Notes under the pieces: generated by a model | Told to the model about the DNA's origin: nothing | The model's input: only the letters and a program-made list of their open reading frames with translations | The model's database searches: none | Program-made: the position numbers and the translations under genes | Shown: in pieces, positions 42,194 to 50,729 of the stretch | How positions within the stretch are numbered: the stretch's first letter is position 1 | How the letters are laid out: each line of letters opens with the position of its first letter | Source: Lacibacter sp. H375 | GTDB lineage: Bacteria; Bacteroidota; Bacteroidia; Chitinophagales; Chitinophagaceae | Reading direction: 5' to 3' | Length of the DNA stretch: 64,000 nt | Assembly: GCF_037892425.1 (NCBI RefSeq) | Contig: NZ_JBBKTT010000001.1 | Span: 62,001-126,000, forward strand

Positions 42194-42784
42194 TTGGGTA
42201 TTAAAATAACACAGCTAGTGAAACCTGAGATAAACGAATCGGAATTATTGGAAGGATTGGCCCGTAACGATAGAAAGGCGGTTGAAACCCTATATAAGCA
42301 GAACTATAGTATGGTTCAAGCGTTTATACTGAACAATAACGGTACAACAGACGATGCAAGGGACGTTTTTCAGGAAGCTATGATCGTTCTTTATGAGAAG
42401 GCAAAAAATGGACAACTGGAGCTGAATTGCCAGATCAAAACTTATGTTTACTCGGTTTGCAGGCGGCTTTGGTTGAAACGTTTACAGCAGTTGCAACGTT
42501 TTGGGGCTCCGGTTGAAAGTTTAGAAGATGTGGTACCGGTTGAGGAAGAGCTTGAAGAACATGATCGTAAAAACGAAGCGTTTGGGGTAATGGAAAAAGC
42601 ACTGAACCATTTAGGTGAGCCCTGCAAAAGTTTACTGGAATCGTATTATATCCAGAAAAAACAAATGCTGGATATTGCCGCTGAGTTTGGCTACACCAAT
42701 GCCGATAACGCCAAGAACCAAAAGTATAAGTGCCTTATGAGACTAAAGAAGTTATTCTTTGCTCAATATAAAAAAGTGGACTGA
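42194..42784 (+). CDS. sigma-70 family (ECF-like) RNA polymerase sigma factor
   Basis: 196 aa from TTG at 42194. GTG at 42218 (VKPEINESELLEGLARND) is an equally plausible start. Sigma2 region: AVETLYKQNYSMVQAFILNN, DDARDVFQEAMIVLYEKAKN. Sigma4 region: LGEPCKSLLESYYIQKKQML, DIAAEFGYTNADNAKNQKYK. It lacks regions 1 and 3, so is ECF-like. The downstream gene starts 1 bp after its stop (TGA 42782-42784, ATG 42786) and encodes a membrane protein with an anti-sigma-type N-terminus, presumably its regulator. Confidence 0.88.
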   Translation: MGIKITQLVKPEINESELLEGLARNDRKAVETLYKQNYSMVQAFILNNNGTTDDARDVFQEAMIVLYEKAKNGQLELNCQIKTYVYSVCRRLWLKRLQQLQRFGAPVESLEDVVPVEEELEEHDRKNEAFGVMEKALNHLGEPCKSLLESYYIQKKQMLDIAAEFGYTNADNAKNQKYKCLMRLKKLFFAQYKKVD

Positions 42785-42785
42785 G

Positions 42786-43889
42786 ATGGATGAAATTTTA
42801 CTATTAGATGCAACTGAGCGTTACCTCAACGGCGAAATGAATGCCGAGGAGAAAGCTATGTTTGAGAAACTTCGGGAAACAAACCAGGAAGTTGACCAGA
42901 TGGTAGTGGAGCATTCGTTTTTCCTGCAGCAGTTTGAACGTTACGGTGGTGTGAGGGAAATGAAACATTCGTTGCATGAGGTGCACAACCAATTGCTCCA
43001 GGATGGAGAGATAAGAGAAGAGGTACTGTCAACCAGCGCTAAAGTGGTGAACATGTGGAAGCGTTACAAACGAACCATGACCATTGCTGCTTCTATAGCA
43101 GGTATTACTGCTATCTCTATCAGTGGAATGACGTTGCTGTTTACTCCAAAAAGTAACAATAAGCAGGTACAGGAGTTAGTGAATACGGTGAACGTGATCA
43201 AGGAGAAACAAAGACAACAGGATAACCGTATCAATCACATAGCCAACGCAACAAAAATACCTACCGGAACTTCTGTAACAGGATTTGGTTCTGCATTTTT
43301 AGTTGATGGCAAAGGCTACCTCGTAACCAATGCACACGTATTGCGAAATGCAAAAGGTATTATCGTATTAAATAGCAAGGGTGATGAATTCAAAGCAATC
43401 ATTGTAAAAGTTGATGCAGCAAAAGATATTGCTATTCTCAAGATCGTAGATAAAGACTACAAATCACTTGGTACACTTCCGTACGGTATCCGCAAATCAT
43501 CAACCGATATTGCTGAACCTATTTTCACACTTGGTTATCCACGTAATGAAATTGTTTACGGTGAAGGTTACCTGAGTGCCAAAACAGGTTTTAACGGAGA
43601 TACTCTCAGTTGCCAGATAGCTGTTGCGGCTAACCCCGGTAACAGTGGTGGACCGGTATTTAACAAGAATGGTGAGGTTATTGGTATCCTGAGTACAAAA
43701 GAAACAAAAGCTGATGGTGTTGTATTCGCCATCCAATCGAAATATATCATTGAAACCGTGAATCAATTGAAAAAAGATGATTCAACCATTGAGCTGAAAC
43801 TGCCTTCTAAATCTTCAGTAAAAGGAATGGGTGCAAGCGAACAGGTGAAGAAGATCCAGGATTACGTTTACATGGTGAAAGTATATTGA
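42786..43889 (+). CDS. membrane protein: anti-sigma-like N-terminus fused to a trypsin-like protease
   Basis: 367 aa from the ATG at 42786. Residues 1-95 are acidic and helical with the anti-sigma-type DATERYLNGEMNAEEKAMFE motif and no zinc ligands. A single TM helix at ~98-119 is preceded by KRYKR, predicting N-in/C-out topology. A short coiled linker (125-152) leads to an S1C-like protease domain with H184 (TNAHVL), D214 (AKDIAILKI) and S287 (PGNSGGP). No PDZ domain follows. It probably sequesters the upstream sigma factor and senses or cleaves something in the periplasm. The mechanism is an inference. Confidence 0.85.
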   Translation: MDEILLLDATERYLNGEMNAEEKAMFEKLRETNQEVDQMVVEHSFFLQQFERYGGVREMKHSLHEVHNQLLQDGEIREEVLSTSAKVVNMWKRYKRTMTIAASIAGITAISISGMTLLFTPKSNNKQVQELVNTVNVIKEKQRQQDNRINHIANATKIPTGTSVTGFGSAFLVDGKGYLVTNAHVLRNAKGIIVLNSKGDEFKAIIVKVDAAKDIAILKIVDKDYKSLGTLPYGIRKSSTDIAEPIFTLGYPRNEIVYGEGYLSAKTGFNGDTLSCQIAVAANPGNSGGPVFNKNGEVIGILSTKETKADGVVFAIQSKYIIETVNQLKKDDSTIELKLPSKSSVKGMGASEQVKKIQDYVYMVKVY

Positions 43890-43916
43890 TGTTTTTCTGT
43901 CCGGTTATGAAACTAA

Positions 43917-43940
43917 AAACCCCCAACTAGTTGGGGGTTT
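43917..43940. terminator. 24-bp perfect palindrome, bidirectional terminator
   Basis: AAACCCCCAACT is followed directly by its inverse complement, between convergent stops at 43889 (plus) and 43965 (minus). It is flanked by T-rich ACTTTTATC on the plus side and by TTTCATAA on the minus. Confidence 0.85.
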
Positions 43941-43964
43941 ACTTTTATCAGTCGGTTTCGGTTC

Positions 43965-44450
43965 TTACCATTTATCAACCTCTTCGTTAGCGAGGTTATC
44001 GCCACTTGTTGCAGGTACTTGTTCAACTGCAGGTGCAGCAGGTGCATCCTGAACAGGGGCCGGAGTTGATGCCGCAGGTGCAGCAGTTGCTACAGGCGTC
44101 CCATTTGACGATTCAATTGCCTCATTATTGCTGTATTCACCATCGCCACTTGATGGAGCATCTTCATGGTTGAATGCATCAAAATCAAAATCGGGCATTA
44201 ATTCTGTTTTCACATAATCAACCGCTTCATTCAATCCTTTAATAAACTTGTTGAAGTCTTCTTTGTACAGAAAAATCTTATGACGGTCGTACCCTTCACC
44301 CGTAAAACGTTTACGGCTCTCCGTAATGGTGAGATAATAATCGTTGCCACGTGTAGATCTTACATCAAAGAAATACGTTCTTCTCTTACCAGCACGGATG
44401 CGCTTGCTGTAAATACTTTCCATCCGTTTGTCATTGTTTTCGTACGCCAC
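43965..44450 (-). CDS. DUF3276 / PUR-alpha-like nucleic-acid-binding protein
   Basis: 161 aa from GTG at 44450. ATG at 44423 (MESIYSKRIRAGKRR) is an alternative. The core (RAGKRRTYFFDVRSTRGNDY, YLTITESRKRF, HKIFLYKEDFNKFIKGLNEA) is the PUR-like fold found in Bacteroidota and Borrelia PUR-alpha. It is proposed to bind single-stranded DNA or RNA. The last ~70 residues are low-complexity Ala/Pro/Ser-rich (ATAAPAASTPAPVQ). It has its own well-formed promoter, 44494-44522. Confidence 0.88.
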   Translation of the reverse strand: MAYENNDKRMESIYSKRIRAGKRRTYFFDVRSTRGNDYYLTITESRKRFTGEGYDRHKIFLYKEDFNKFIKGLNEAVDYVKTELMPDFDFDAFNHEDAPSSGDGEYSNNEAIESSNGTPVATAAPAASTPAPVQDAPAAPAVEQVPATSGDNLANEEVDKW

Positions 44451-44493
44451 AGTTTTTAGGTTTTAGTTTGCAATGCTTTTTTTCAAACAGCGA

Positions 44494-44524
44494 CAAAGAT
44501 ATATTTCTTTTCGATTTGGCAAAA
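44494..44524 (-). promoter_or_regulatory. promoter of the DUF3276 gene
   Basis: TTTTG (44524-44520), an 18-bp spacer and TATCTTTG (44501-44494) on the minus strand match the -33/-7 Bacteroidota consensus well. The -7 box ends 43 bp before the start codon. Confidence 0.65.
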
Positions 44525-44562
44525 TTTTCCAAAAAGCTTCAAACGACGTTGATTTTCACCTC

Positions 44563-46383
44563 TCAGGAAGGAGTTTCCTCGAGCTGTTGGCGATTGTATA
44601 AATCAGCATACAAACCCTGCTGCTGCAGCAATTGCTCATGCGTTCCCTGCTCAGCAATCCGGCCTTTGTCCATCACAATGATCCGATCGAATTGAAGAAG
44701 GGAAAATATACGATGGGTAATAACGATGGCCGTTTTATGTTGCAGGTAAGTTGCCAGATGTGTAAGTATTTCCTTTTCAGTCCGGGCATCCACCGCATTC
44801 AAACAATCATCCATAATAATAAGACCAGGATCTTTCACCAATGCACGGGCAATAGAAATACGTTGCTTTTGTCCGCCACTAAGTGTTACACCCCTCTCCC
44901 CAACCATTGTTTGGTATCCTTGTGGGAACGATTGAATATCCCGGTGCACCGATGCAGACATTGCTGCGGTTTTAATTTCCTCCTCAGTATTATTCCCTGT
45001 TCCAAATGCAATATTGTTCGCAATGGTATCACTAAACAGAAATACCTCCTGTGGTATATAACTTACCTGGCTGCGGTAATGCTGTAATTCCAGTTGCTTT
45101 ATTTCAATACCATCAATCCGCACAGTTCCTTTTGATGGGTCATAAAATCGAAGTAGCAATTGCGCAATGGTTGATTTGCCTGAACCTGTGCGACCAATGA
45201 TGGCCACCTTCTCCCCTTTCTTTATGTGAAGGTTGAAATCTTTCAATGCAACAATACCGGTGTGTGGATATACAAAACTCACGTTTTCGAATTGCACATC
45301 ACCTTCCAGTTTATTTTTTATACCGTCAACAGGTGTTGGTATAGTTGTTTTTGTAAGTAAAAATTCATTTAACCGTTGCTGTGAGGCTGCTGCCCGTTGA
45401 ATGGTACTGGCCACCCAACCGATGGCACTCACAGGAAATGCCAGCATCGTGAGATACATAATGAAGGCAGCCATATCGCCGAAATTGATCTGGCCTTCCA
45501 TATATTTCAATCCACCCACCAATATAACCAGCAATGTGCTGATGCCAATGATAAGACCCATGATGGGGAAATAAATAGCTTCAACTTTATATAACCCTGT
45601 TGCACTGTTTCGGTATTGTTCACTATTGGTTTCAAAGAAACGCAGCATGGCTTTTTCCTGTACAAAAGATTTAATGACTCGAATGCCAGAATATGATTGC
45701 TGTGCGTTGGTAGTGAGATCAGAAAGCTTGGCTTGAACCTCTTCGCTCTTTTTATGAATGATGTTGTTTACAAAATAAATAGTGATGGCAAGGATAGGCA
45801 TTGGTGCCAATACATACAATGACAGCTCTGCATTCTTCTTCACCATATAAAATACACTTAGAGAAATAAGCGCAATGAGGTTGATGAGATACATGATGGC
45901 AGGACCAGTGTACATACGCACCCTGCTCACATCTTCAGCCATGCGATTCATGAGATCTCCTGTTTCATGGGTCTTATAGAAGTTAGCATCAAGTTGCAGG
46001 TAATGTTGAAATACTTCGTTTTTTTGATCGAATTCAATATGCCTGCTCATCACGATGATGGTTTGCCGCATCAGGAACATAAAGAAACCCCGCAACACAG
46101 CAAACAGTAACAACATTGCAGCAAGCATTGCCACAATACCTGTTGGCGACATCGACATTTTTTCGATCCCGTTAACAGTAGCAACTACCAGCCAATCATC
46201 TTGCCGGAGTAAGCCCTTGGGAGTGCTGCTTGTTAAGAATGCCTGTACCTTATCAATAATATAGCCGGTTACCTGCGGTGCTAATACCGCAAAATAGTTG
46301 GAGATGAAAATGAAAATAATACCCAGCAACAACCGCCACCTGTACTTCCAGAAATATTTATTGAGATACGAGAGATGTTTCAT
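44563..46383 (-). CDS. ABC exporter (fused permease and ATPase half-transporter)
   Basis: 606 aa. Six TM helices in residues ~15-310 (with QTIIVMSRHIEFDQKNEVFQ coupling helix), then an ATPase domain: Walker A (IIGRTGSGKSTIAQLL, about residue 395), Q-loop YIPQEVFLF, signature LSGGQKQR and Walker B IIMDDCLNAVD. The residue after the Walker B Asp is Asp instead of the usual Glu (MDD), as in some degenerate or heterodimer-type sites, so the partner may matter. H-loop: ITHRIFSL. The substrate is unknown (multidrug/lipid type). Confidence 0.93.
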   Translation of the reverse strand: MKHLSYLNKYFWKYRWRLLLGIIFIFISNYFAVLAPQVTGYIIDKVQAFLTSSTPKGLLRQDDWLVVATVNGIEKMSMSPTGIVAMLAAMLLLFAVLRGFFMFLMRQTIIVMSRHIEFDQKNEVFQHYLQLDANFYKTHETGDLMNRMAEDVSRVRMYTGPAIMYLINLIALISLSVFYMVKKNAELSLYVLAPMPILAITIYFVNNIIHKKSEEVQAKLSDLTTNAQQSYSGIRVIKSFVQEKAMLRFFETNSEQYRNSATGLYKVEAIYFPIMGLIIGISTLLVILVGGLKYMEGQINFGDMAAFIMYLTMLAFPVSAIGWVASTIQRAAASQQRLNEFLLTKTTIPTPVDGIKNKLEGDVQFENVSFVYPHTGIVALKDFNLHIKKGEKVAIIGRTGSGKSTIAQLLLRFYDPSKGTVRIDGIEIKQLELQHYRSQVSYIPQEVFLFSDTIANNIAFGTGNNTEEEIKTAAMSASVHRDIQSFPQGYQTMVGERGVTLSGGQKQRISIARALVKDPGLIIMDDCLNAVDARTEKEILTHLATYLQHKTAIVITHRIFSLLQFDRIIVMDKGRIAEQGTHEQLLQQQGLYADLYNRQQLEETPS

Positions 46384-46390
46384 GCAGCGG

Positions 46391-46419
46391 CAAAGTTACA
46401 CACGGAAAGGCCACGGCAA
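46391..46419 (-). promoter_or_regulatory. promoter of the ABC exporter, close to the start codon
   Basis: TTG (46419-46417), an 18-bp spacer and TAACTTTG (46398-46391) on the minus strand. Only 7 bp separate the -7 box from the ATG at 46383, giving a near-leaderless mRNA. Confidence 0.55.
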
Positions 46420-46493
46420 GACCGTTCATCAAATGATGGAATAGTTTAACGGAATGTTTTCTTTGGCCGTTACTGACTGCCGGCTATTAAAAT

Positions 46494-46922
46494 TTATGAT
46501 TGGATATAATTCTGCAACTGTTCAATTGTTTCCTTCTGCGAAAGGATGGTTTCTGTAACCACATCATTAATTGATATAATACCAGTTACCTGATCGTTCA
46601 CAAACACAGGCAGGTAACGGATATTACTTTCGCTCATAATGTGCATGCAGGTTTCAATAGAATTTTCAGGGGTAATGCGTGGCAAACCTGTGGTCATAAT
46701 ATCTTTTACAAATGTTTCGGTTGATGATTTTCCTTTCAGGATAACCTTACGGGCATAATCACGCTCCGTCATTACCCCAAGGTATTCACTTCCCTCCATC
46801 ACCATAACCGAACCGATATTTTTTTCGGCCATTAACTGCAATGCATTGATAACAGGCAAGCCTGGTTCAACTGAAATAACATTTTTGCCTTTGCGCTGGA
46901 GTATATGCGAAACTTTTCTCAT
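46494..46922 (-). CDS. CBS-domain pair protein
   Basis: 142 aa comprising two CBS motifs: VSHILQRKGKNVISVEPGLP with ALQLMAEKNIGSVMVMEG, and IMTTGLPRITPENSIETCMH with IRYLPVFVNDQVTGIISIND. Such pairs bind adenosine nucleotides and serve as energy sensors. No enzymatic domain is fused. The partner is unknown. Confidence 0.9.
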   Translation of the reverse strand: MRKVSHILQRKGKNVISVEPGLPVINALQLMAEKNIGSVMVMEGSEYLGVMTERDYARKVILKGKSSTETFVKDIMTTGLPRITPENSIETCMHIMSESNIRYLPVFVNDQVTGIISINDVVTETILSQKETIEQLQNYIQS

Positions 46923-46967
46923 TCTATACGGGTTTAATTCAGGTTTAAGTTAATGAAAATCCATAAA

Positions 46968-46999
46968 AAAAGATGTGCAGATTTTACAACACATCTTTT
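46968..46999 (-). terminator. terminator after the cupin gene
   Basis: AAAAGATGTG pairs with CACATCTTTT (10 bp) with a 12-nt loop. On the minus strand it ends in a T run (TTTTTTTAT). It is 22 bp beyond the stop at 47021. Confidence 0.8.
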
Positions 47000-47020
47000 C
47001 ATTTTATCAGCTAGTTACTT

Positions 47021-47515
47021 CTACCTGCCAAAATCATCCTGCAAACGAACGATATCATCTTCATCTGAAGGATTTGCTGTATCGGTGTGCTGCCATATCT
47101 CAGCAATTACACCCCAATCTTTTAATCCAACCAAACGATGGCGCTGACCGGTCGACAGTACAATAATATCTCCCGCTTCAAATATATTCACTTCTGTTTC
47201 TTCATCGGTATCACTCATTACAACACCCACTTCTCCTTCAACCACACGCCATATCTCAGCACGACGATGATGGTATTGCCATGATAAGCGTTTGCCAGGT
47301 TCTACTACCAGAATCTTTGGGCTGAGTTTATTACCCAGCATTAAATCTTCTTTTTTATAAGTAGGAAAGTATGTTTCAATGAAAAGATCGGCCTGGCTTT
47401 CATCCAACACAAAAAATCCACCCCATGGACGGCTGAAATCAAATGAATGAATGCGAAATCCATCCTGCTCAATATACCGCTGCTGTTCTTCTAAAAATTG
47501 CTGTTTGTCGCTCAT
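47021..47515 (-). CDS. phosphomannose-isomerase-type cupin protein
   Basis: 164 aa from the ATG at 47515. A longer in-frame extension reads through AT-rich upstream sequence. The cupin core is LSPKILVVEPGKRLSWQYHH and RRAEIWRVVEGEVGVVMSD, with metal ligands in HH and E, and GDIIVLSTGQRHRLVG with the last His. This resembles the C-terminal domain of mannose-6-phosphate isomerase/GDP-mannose pyrophosphorylase type II, here stand-alone. The N-terminus (WGGFFVLDESQADLFIETYF) is not part of that domain. Catalytic role uncertain. Confidence 0.8.
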   Translation of the reverse strand: MSDKQQFLEEQQRYIEQDGFRIHSFDFSRPWGGFFVLDESQADLFIETYFPTYKKEDLMLGNKLSPKILVVEPGKRLSWQYHHRRAEIWRVVEGEVGVVMSDTDEETEVNIFEAGDIIVLSTGQRHRLVGLKDWGVIAEIWQHTDTANPSDEDDIVRLQDDFGR

Positions 47516-47570
47516 ATATAAGTTTGTTTCGAAGTAAAAATAAACCAAGGACGTATCAGGGCAAAAAAAA

Positions 47571-47587
47571 ACCCTCAAACTGAGGGT
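47571..47587 (-). terminator. terminator between the 148-aa membrane protein gene and the cupin gene
   Basis: ACCCTCA pairs with TGAGGGT (7 bp) around a 3-nt loop. It is flanked by nine A on the plus-strand left side and six T on the right side, so it can work on both strands. Confidence 0.8.
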
Positions 47588-47608
47588 CTTTTTTATAAGT
47601 AGATTGAA

Positions 47609-48055
47609 TTAAGCTGCTATCGCTATCAACCAAAGGATAAAGAAGATCACTGCTGCCAGCCATGCTAGGCCAGACAGGAACCAAACGAATGGAACAAACC
47701 ATCCAATGATTGCCAAAACAATTGCAACCAATGCGAAAATGATCCACAAACGAAGCATTTGTCTTTCATCCTTTATATCAATTGACTTGCCTTTGTTGAG
47801 TTGTTTGCTCAATTTCTTTTGTGCCATTTTCAGAGCAATCTTCTGGCCGAATGTCATTTTCTTGCCAGTCATTTCTTGGACTTTTGCCGGAGTAAGGGCC
47901 AGGAATGCATCCATATTGGTTGCTTTTACTTTTTCTATGGTGGTTTCAACACCAGCTTTTGCATTGTCTGACGCATTTGCAGGAACATAGATAATGCCTG
48001 CATAAGAAGAAACACTGAATACGGCTGCTAATAGGACGATGATAATCTTTCTCAT
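47609..48055 (-). CDS. small membrane protein with signal peptide (unrecognised)
   Basis: 148 aa from the ATG at 48055. A signal-like segment (MRKIIIVLLAAVFSVSSYAG) is followed by a region with PAKVQEMTGKKMTFGQKIAL, ALKMAQKKLSKQLN, then two hydrophobic helices at the C-terminus (LWIIFALVAIVLAIIGW, FVWFLSGLAWLAAVIFFILW). I do not recognise a named family, although similar Lys-rich plus two-TM proteins are frequent in Bacteroidota. It is monocistronic with its own terminator. Confidence 0.75.
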   Translation of the reverse strand: MRKIIIVLLAAVFSVSSYAGIIYVPANASDNAKAGVETTIEKVKATNMDAFLALTPAKVQEMTGKKMTFGQKIALKMAQKKLSKQLNKGKSIDIKDERQMLRLWIIFALVAIVLAIIGWFVPFVWFLSGLAWLAAVIFFILWLIAIAA

Positions 48056-48242
48056 AGTAGAGCTTTGTTTTTTGGTTAATAATGGCAGCAAAGTACTGAA
48101 AATGAATTAATAAAACCAATAACATATACATGTGATGTTACAAATGGCCTACAGGAAGTAATTATGGGCAGGTGAATTGAGATTTTCTACAGTACTTTTC
48201 TGTTCACTCCTCTTCCCTTATCTTCGCAAAAATTTTTAACGC

Positions 48243-48398
48243 ATGGAAAAGAAATCATCTGCATTAAACTGGATCTTGTTTTTTGTTTCTGTAGCTGCTT
48301 GTGTGATATTTTACTTTACTCCGGCTTTTGCCAATTACATCACCGCAACTTTTCCTTTTATCTGTTATTACTTCGTAAAGGCGCTGGACCTTATTTAA
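48243..48398 (+). CDS. 51-aa hydrophobic membrane protein
   Basis: ATG at 48243, TAA at 48396-48398. One or two hydrophobic segments: SALNWILFFVSVAACVIFYF and the stretch up to FPFICYYFVKALDLI. A TATCTTCG box ~18 bp upstream resembles a -7 element with one mismatch, and a strong terminator follows at 48429-48456, so it looks like a complete transcription unit. No family recognised. Too short for typical gene callers. Confidence 0.6.
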   Translation: MEKKSSALNWILFFVSVAACVIFYFTPAFANYITATFPFICYYFVKALDLI

Positions 48399-48428
48399 TT
48401 ATTAGTGTAACTTTATTATAAATGATTG

Positions 48429-48456
48429 CCCGTTGCTGAATAGCGACGGGTTTTTT
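48429..48456 (+). terminator. terminator of the 51-aa membrane protein gene
   Basis: CCCGTTGCT pairs with AGCGACGGG (9 bp, one G-U) around a 4-nt loop, followed by six T. Confidence 0.8.
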
Positions 48457-48476
48457 AATGCTCCCATTTTCTTCAT

Positions 48477-48516
48477 AATAGAAAAGCCCCGACAAATTTG
48501 TCGGGGCTTTTCTATT
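48477..48516. terminator. 40-bp perfect palindrome ahead of dnaK 3' end
   Basis: A 20-bp arm (centre between 48496 and 48497) is followed directly by its exact inverse complement. It contains GCCCCGAC/GTCGGGGC flanked by A/T runs. It lies 31 bp beyond the dnaK stop and should terminate dnaK transcription on the minus strand and back up the plus-strand terminator. Confidence 0.85.
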
Positions 48517-48546
48517 ATAATTAATGCTTCAATTCAATTGAGCGGC

Positions 48547-50457
48547 TTATTTCACCTCTTCAAACTGTGCATCTTCTACATTATCACTTTTCGGACCTGC
48601 TGAAGCATCCGGACCGGCACCTCCATCAGCACCAGGTTGCGCACCCTGTGCCTCCTGTGTTGCTTTGTACATTTCTTCACTTGCTGCTGTCCATGCCGTG
48701 TTCATTTCTGTCATAGCTGCATCAATAGCTACTAAGTCCTGTGCTTTGTGAGCATCTTTCAGTTTAGTAAGAGCAGCTTCAATAGGTGCTTTCTTATCAG
48801 CTCCAATTTTATCGCCGTACTCTTTCAACTGCTTTTCTGTTTGGAAGATCAAACTATCAGCCTGGTTGATCTTTTCTACTTTTTCTTTTTCTGCCTTATC
48901 AGCTGCTTCGTTGGCCTTAGCTTCATTCTTCATCTTTTCAATTTCTTCCTTGCTCAAACCACTACCTGCCTCAATACGGATCTTTTGTTCTTTACCTGTG
49001 CCTTTATCTTTTGCACTTACATGCAAAATACCATTAGCATCAATATCAAAAGTTACTTCAATTTGAGGAACACCACGTGGAGCTGGCGGAATACCATCGA
49101 GGTTAAACATACCCAAGCTCTTATTATCCTTACTCATCGGACGCTCTCCCTGCAATACATGGATTTGTACACCAGGTTGATTATCGGCCGCAGTAGAGAA
49201 TGTTTCACTTTTCTTAGAAGGAATAGTTGTGTTGCTGGCGATCAACGTCGTCATTACACCACCCAAAGTTTCAATACCAAGACTCAGCGGAGTAACGTCG
49301 AGCAACAATACATCCTTCACTTCACCGGTTAATACCGCACCCTGAATAGCTGCACCAACTGCTACTACTTCATCAGGATTTACACCACGGTTTGGTTTTT
49401 TACCAAAGAATTTCTCAACGATCTCCTGCACTTTAGGGATACGTGTACTACCACCTACTAAGATTATTTCATCAATATCGCTGGTAGAAAGACCTGCATC
49501 TTTCAATGCGGCTTCGCAAGGCTTCAAACAACGGGTGAATAAATTATCAGCTAATGCTTCAAATTTTGCACGGGTTAATTTTAATACAAGGTGTTTTGGA
49601 ACACCATCAACTGCTGTAACATAAGGCAGGTTGATCTCAGTTTCGCTTGAAGAAGACAATTCAACTTTTGCTTTTTCAGCAGCTTCTTTCAAACGTTGTA
49701 AAGCCATAGGATCTTTACGCAGATCAATTGCTTCCTGGTTTTTAAATTCATCAGCCAACCAATCGATGATCACTTTATCAAAGTCGTCACCACCAAGGTG
49801 TGTATCACCGTTAGTAGATTTTACTTCAAATACACCATCACCTAATTCCAAAACTGAAATATCGAATGTACCACCACCAAGATCAAATACGGCGATCTTC
49901 TGGTCTTTGTGTTTTTTATCGAGACCGTAAGCCAATGCCGCAGCTGTAGGTTCATTCACAATTCGACGAACATTTAAACCTGCAATTTCACCGGCTTCTT
50001 TTGTAGCCTGGCGTTGTGCATCGTTAAAGTAAGCAGGCACGGTAATAACCGCTTCTGTTACTTCCTGTCCCAGGTAATCTTCAGCTGTTTTCTTCATTTT
50101 CTGAAGCACCATTGCTGAAATTTCCTGCGGCGTATACAGTCTGCCATCTATGTCAATACGAACGGTATTATTGTCACCTTGAGACACTTTATAGCTCCAG
50201 TGTTTGATCTCTTCGCCCACTTCGTCAAACCGACGACCCATAAAACGCTTCACGGAGCTAATAGTATTAATTGGGTTTGTGATGGCCTGGCGCTTTGCAG
50301 GATCACCCACTTTACGTTCACCGTTTTTCAAAAAAGCCACTACCGACGGGGTTGTACGGCGCCCTTCATCGTTTGCAATTACAACAGGCTCGTTCCCTTC
50401 CATGACGGACACGCAGCTATTTGTTGTACCTAAGTCGATTCCTATAATCTTTCCCAT
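48547..50457 (-). CDS. dnaK: chaperone DnaK (Hsp70)
   Basis: 636 aa from the ATG at 50457 ([20 protein letters not shown]). The frame opens 24 bp upstream, but this is the conserved start. The ATPase domain has [20 protein letters not shown] and [17 protein letters not shown], and the substrate domain [20 protein letters not shown]. The C-terminus ends with a Gly/Ala-rich tail and [12 protein letters not shown], close to the usual EEVD-like ending. It folds proteins with DnaJ and GrpE, neither of which is in the window. It is single-gene with a possible heat-shock-type control region upstream. Confidence 0.98.
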   Translation of the reverse strand: MGKIIGIDLGTTNSCVSVMEGNEPVVIANDEGRRTTPSVVAFLKNGERKVGDPAKRQAITNPINTISSVKRFMGRRFDEVGEEIKHWSYKVSQGDNNTVRIDIDGRLYTPQEISAMVLQKMKKTAEDYLGQEVTEAVITVPAYFNDAQRQATKEAGEIAGLNVRRIVNEPTAAALAYGLDKKHKDQKIAVFDLGGGTFDISVLELGDGVFEVKSTNGDTHLGGDDFDKVIIDWLADEFKNQEAIDLRKDPMALQRLKEAAEKAKVELSSSSETEINLPYVTAVDGVPKHLVLKLTRAKFEALADNLFTRCLKPCEAALKDAGLSTSDIDEIILVGGSTRIPKVQEIVEKFFGKKPNRGVNPDEVVAVGAAIQGAVLTGEVKDVLLLDVTPLSLGIETLGGVMTTLIASNTTIPSKKSETFSTAADNQPGVQIHVLQGERPMSKDNKSLGMFNLDGIPPAPRGVPQIEVTFDIDANGILHVSAKDKGTGKEQKIRIEAGSGLSKEEIEKMKNEAKANEAADKAEKEKVEKINQADSLIFQTEKQLKEYGDKIGADKKAPIEAALTKLKDAHKAQDLVAIDAAMTEMNTAWTAASEEMYKATQEAQGAQPGADGGAGPDASAGPKSDNVEDAQFEEVK

Positions 50458-50490
50458 GATCTGGATTGTTTTTAAGTTCACTTACTCTAC

Positions 50491-50531
50491 TCAATGATAA
50501 TGCCATGGGTGCCGAAGGTGAAAAAATGGCA
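50491..50531 (-). promoter_or_regulatory. possible sigma-54-type box and inverted repeat upstream of dnaK
   Basis: On the minus strand TGGCATTATCATTGA (50505-50491) matches the -24/-12 pattern TGGCA-N6-TTG with A instead of C at the last conserved position. It overlaps an inverted repeat TGCCAT-N19-ATGGCA (50501-50531). The box ends 33 bp before the start codon. Not the CIRCE operator. Confidence 0.35.
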
Positions 50532-50729
50532 GAAACGGAAACGTATATCCTTTCTTGTTTCACTATTTAAGAGATCCAGCAATCGCTTTAATGGACAGGC
50601 ATTTTGATTATTTACCAACCCGGGTGGTCTATTTCCATTAAACTAAGCTCATTTTACAACTGTTAGCTTTACTTTTTTTACCTTTCCCTTATTCAGTTTT
50701 TCAAAATTACCCAAAACCAGTTTTCAGCA

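Noticed and set aside
50457-50560. CIRCE operator upstream of dnaK
   Set aside because: No TTAGCACTC-N9-GAGTGCTAA-like sequence present.
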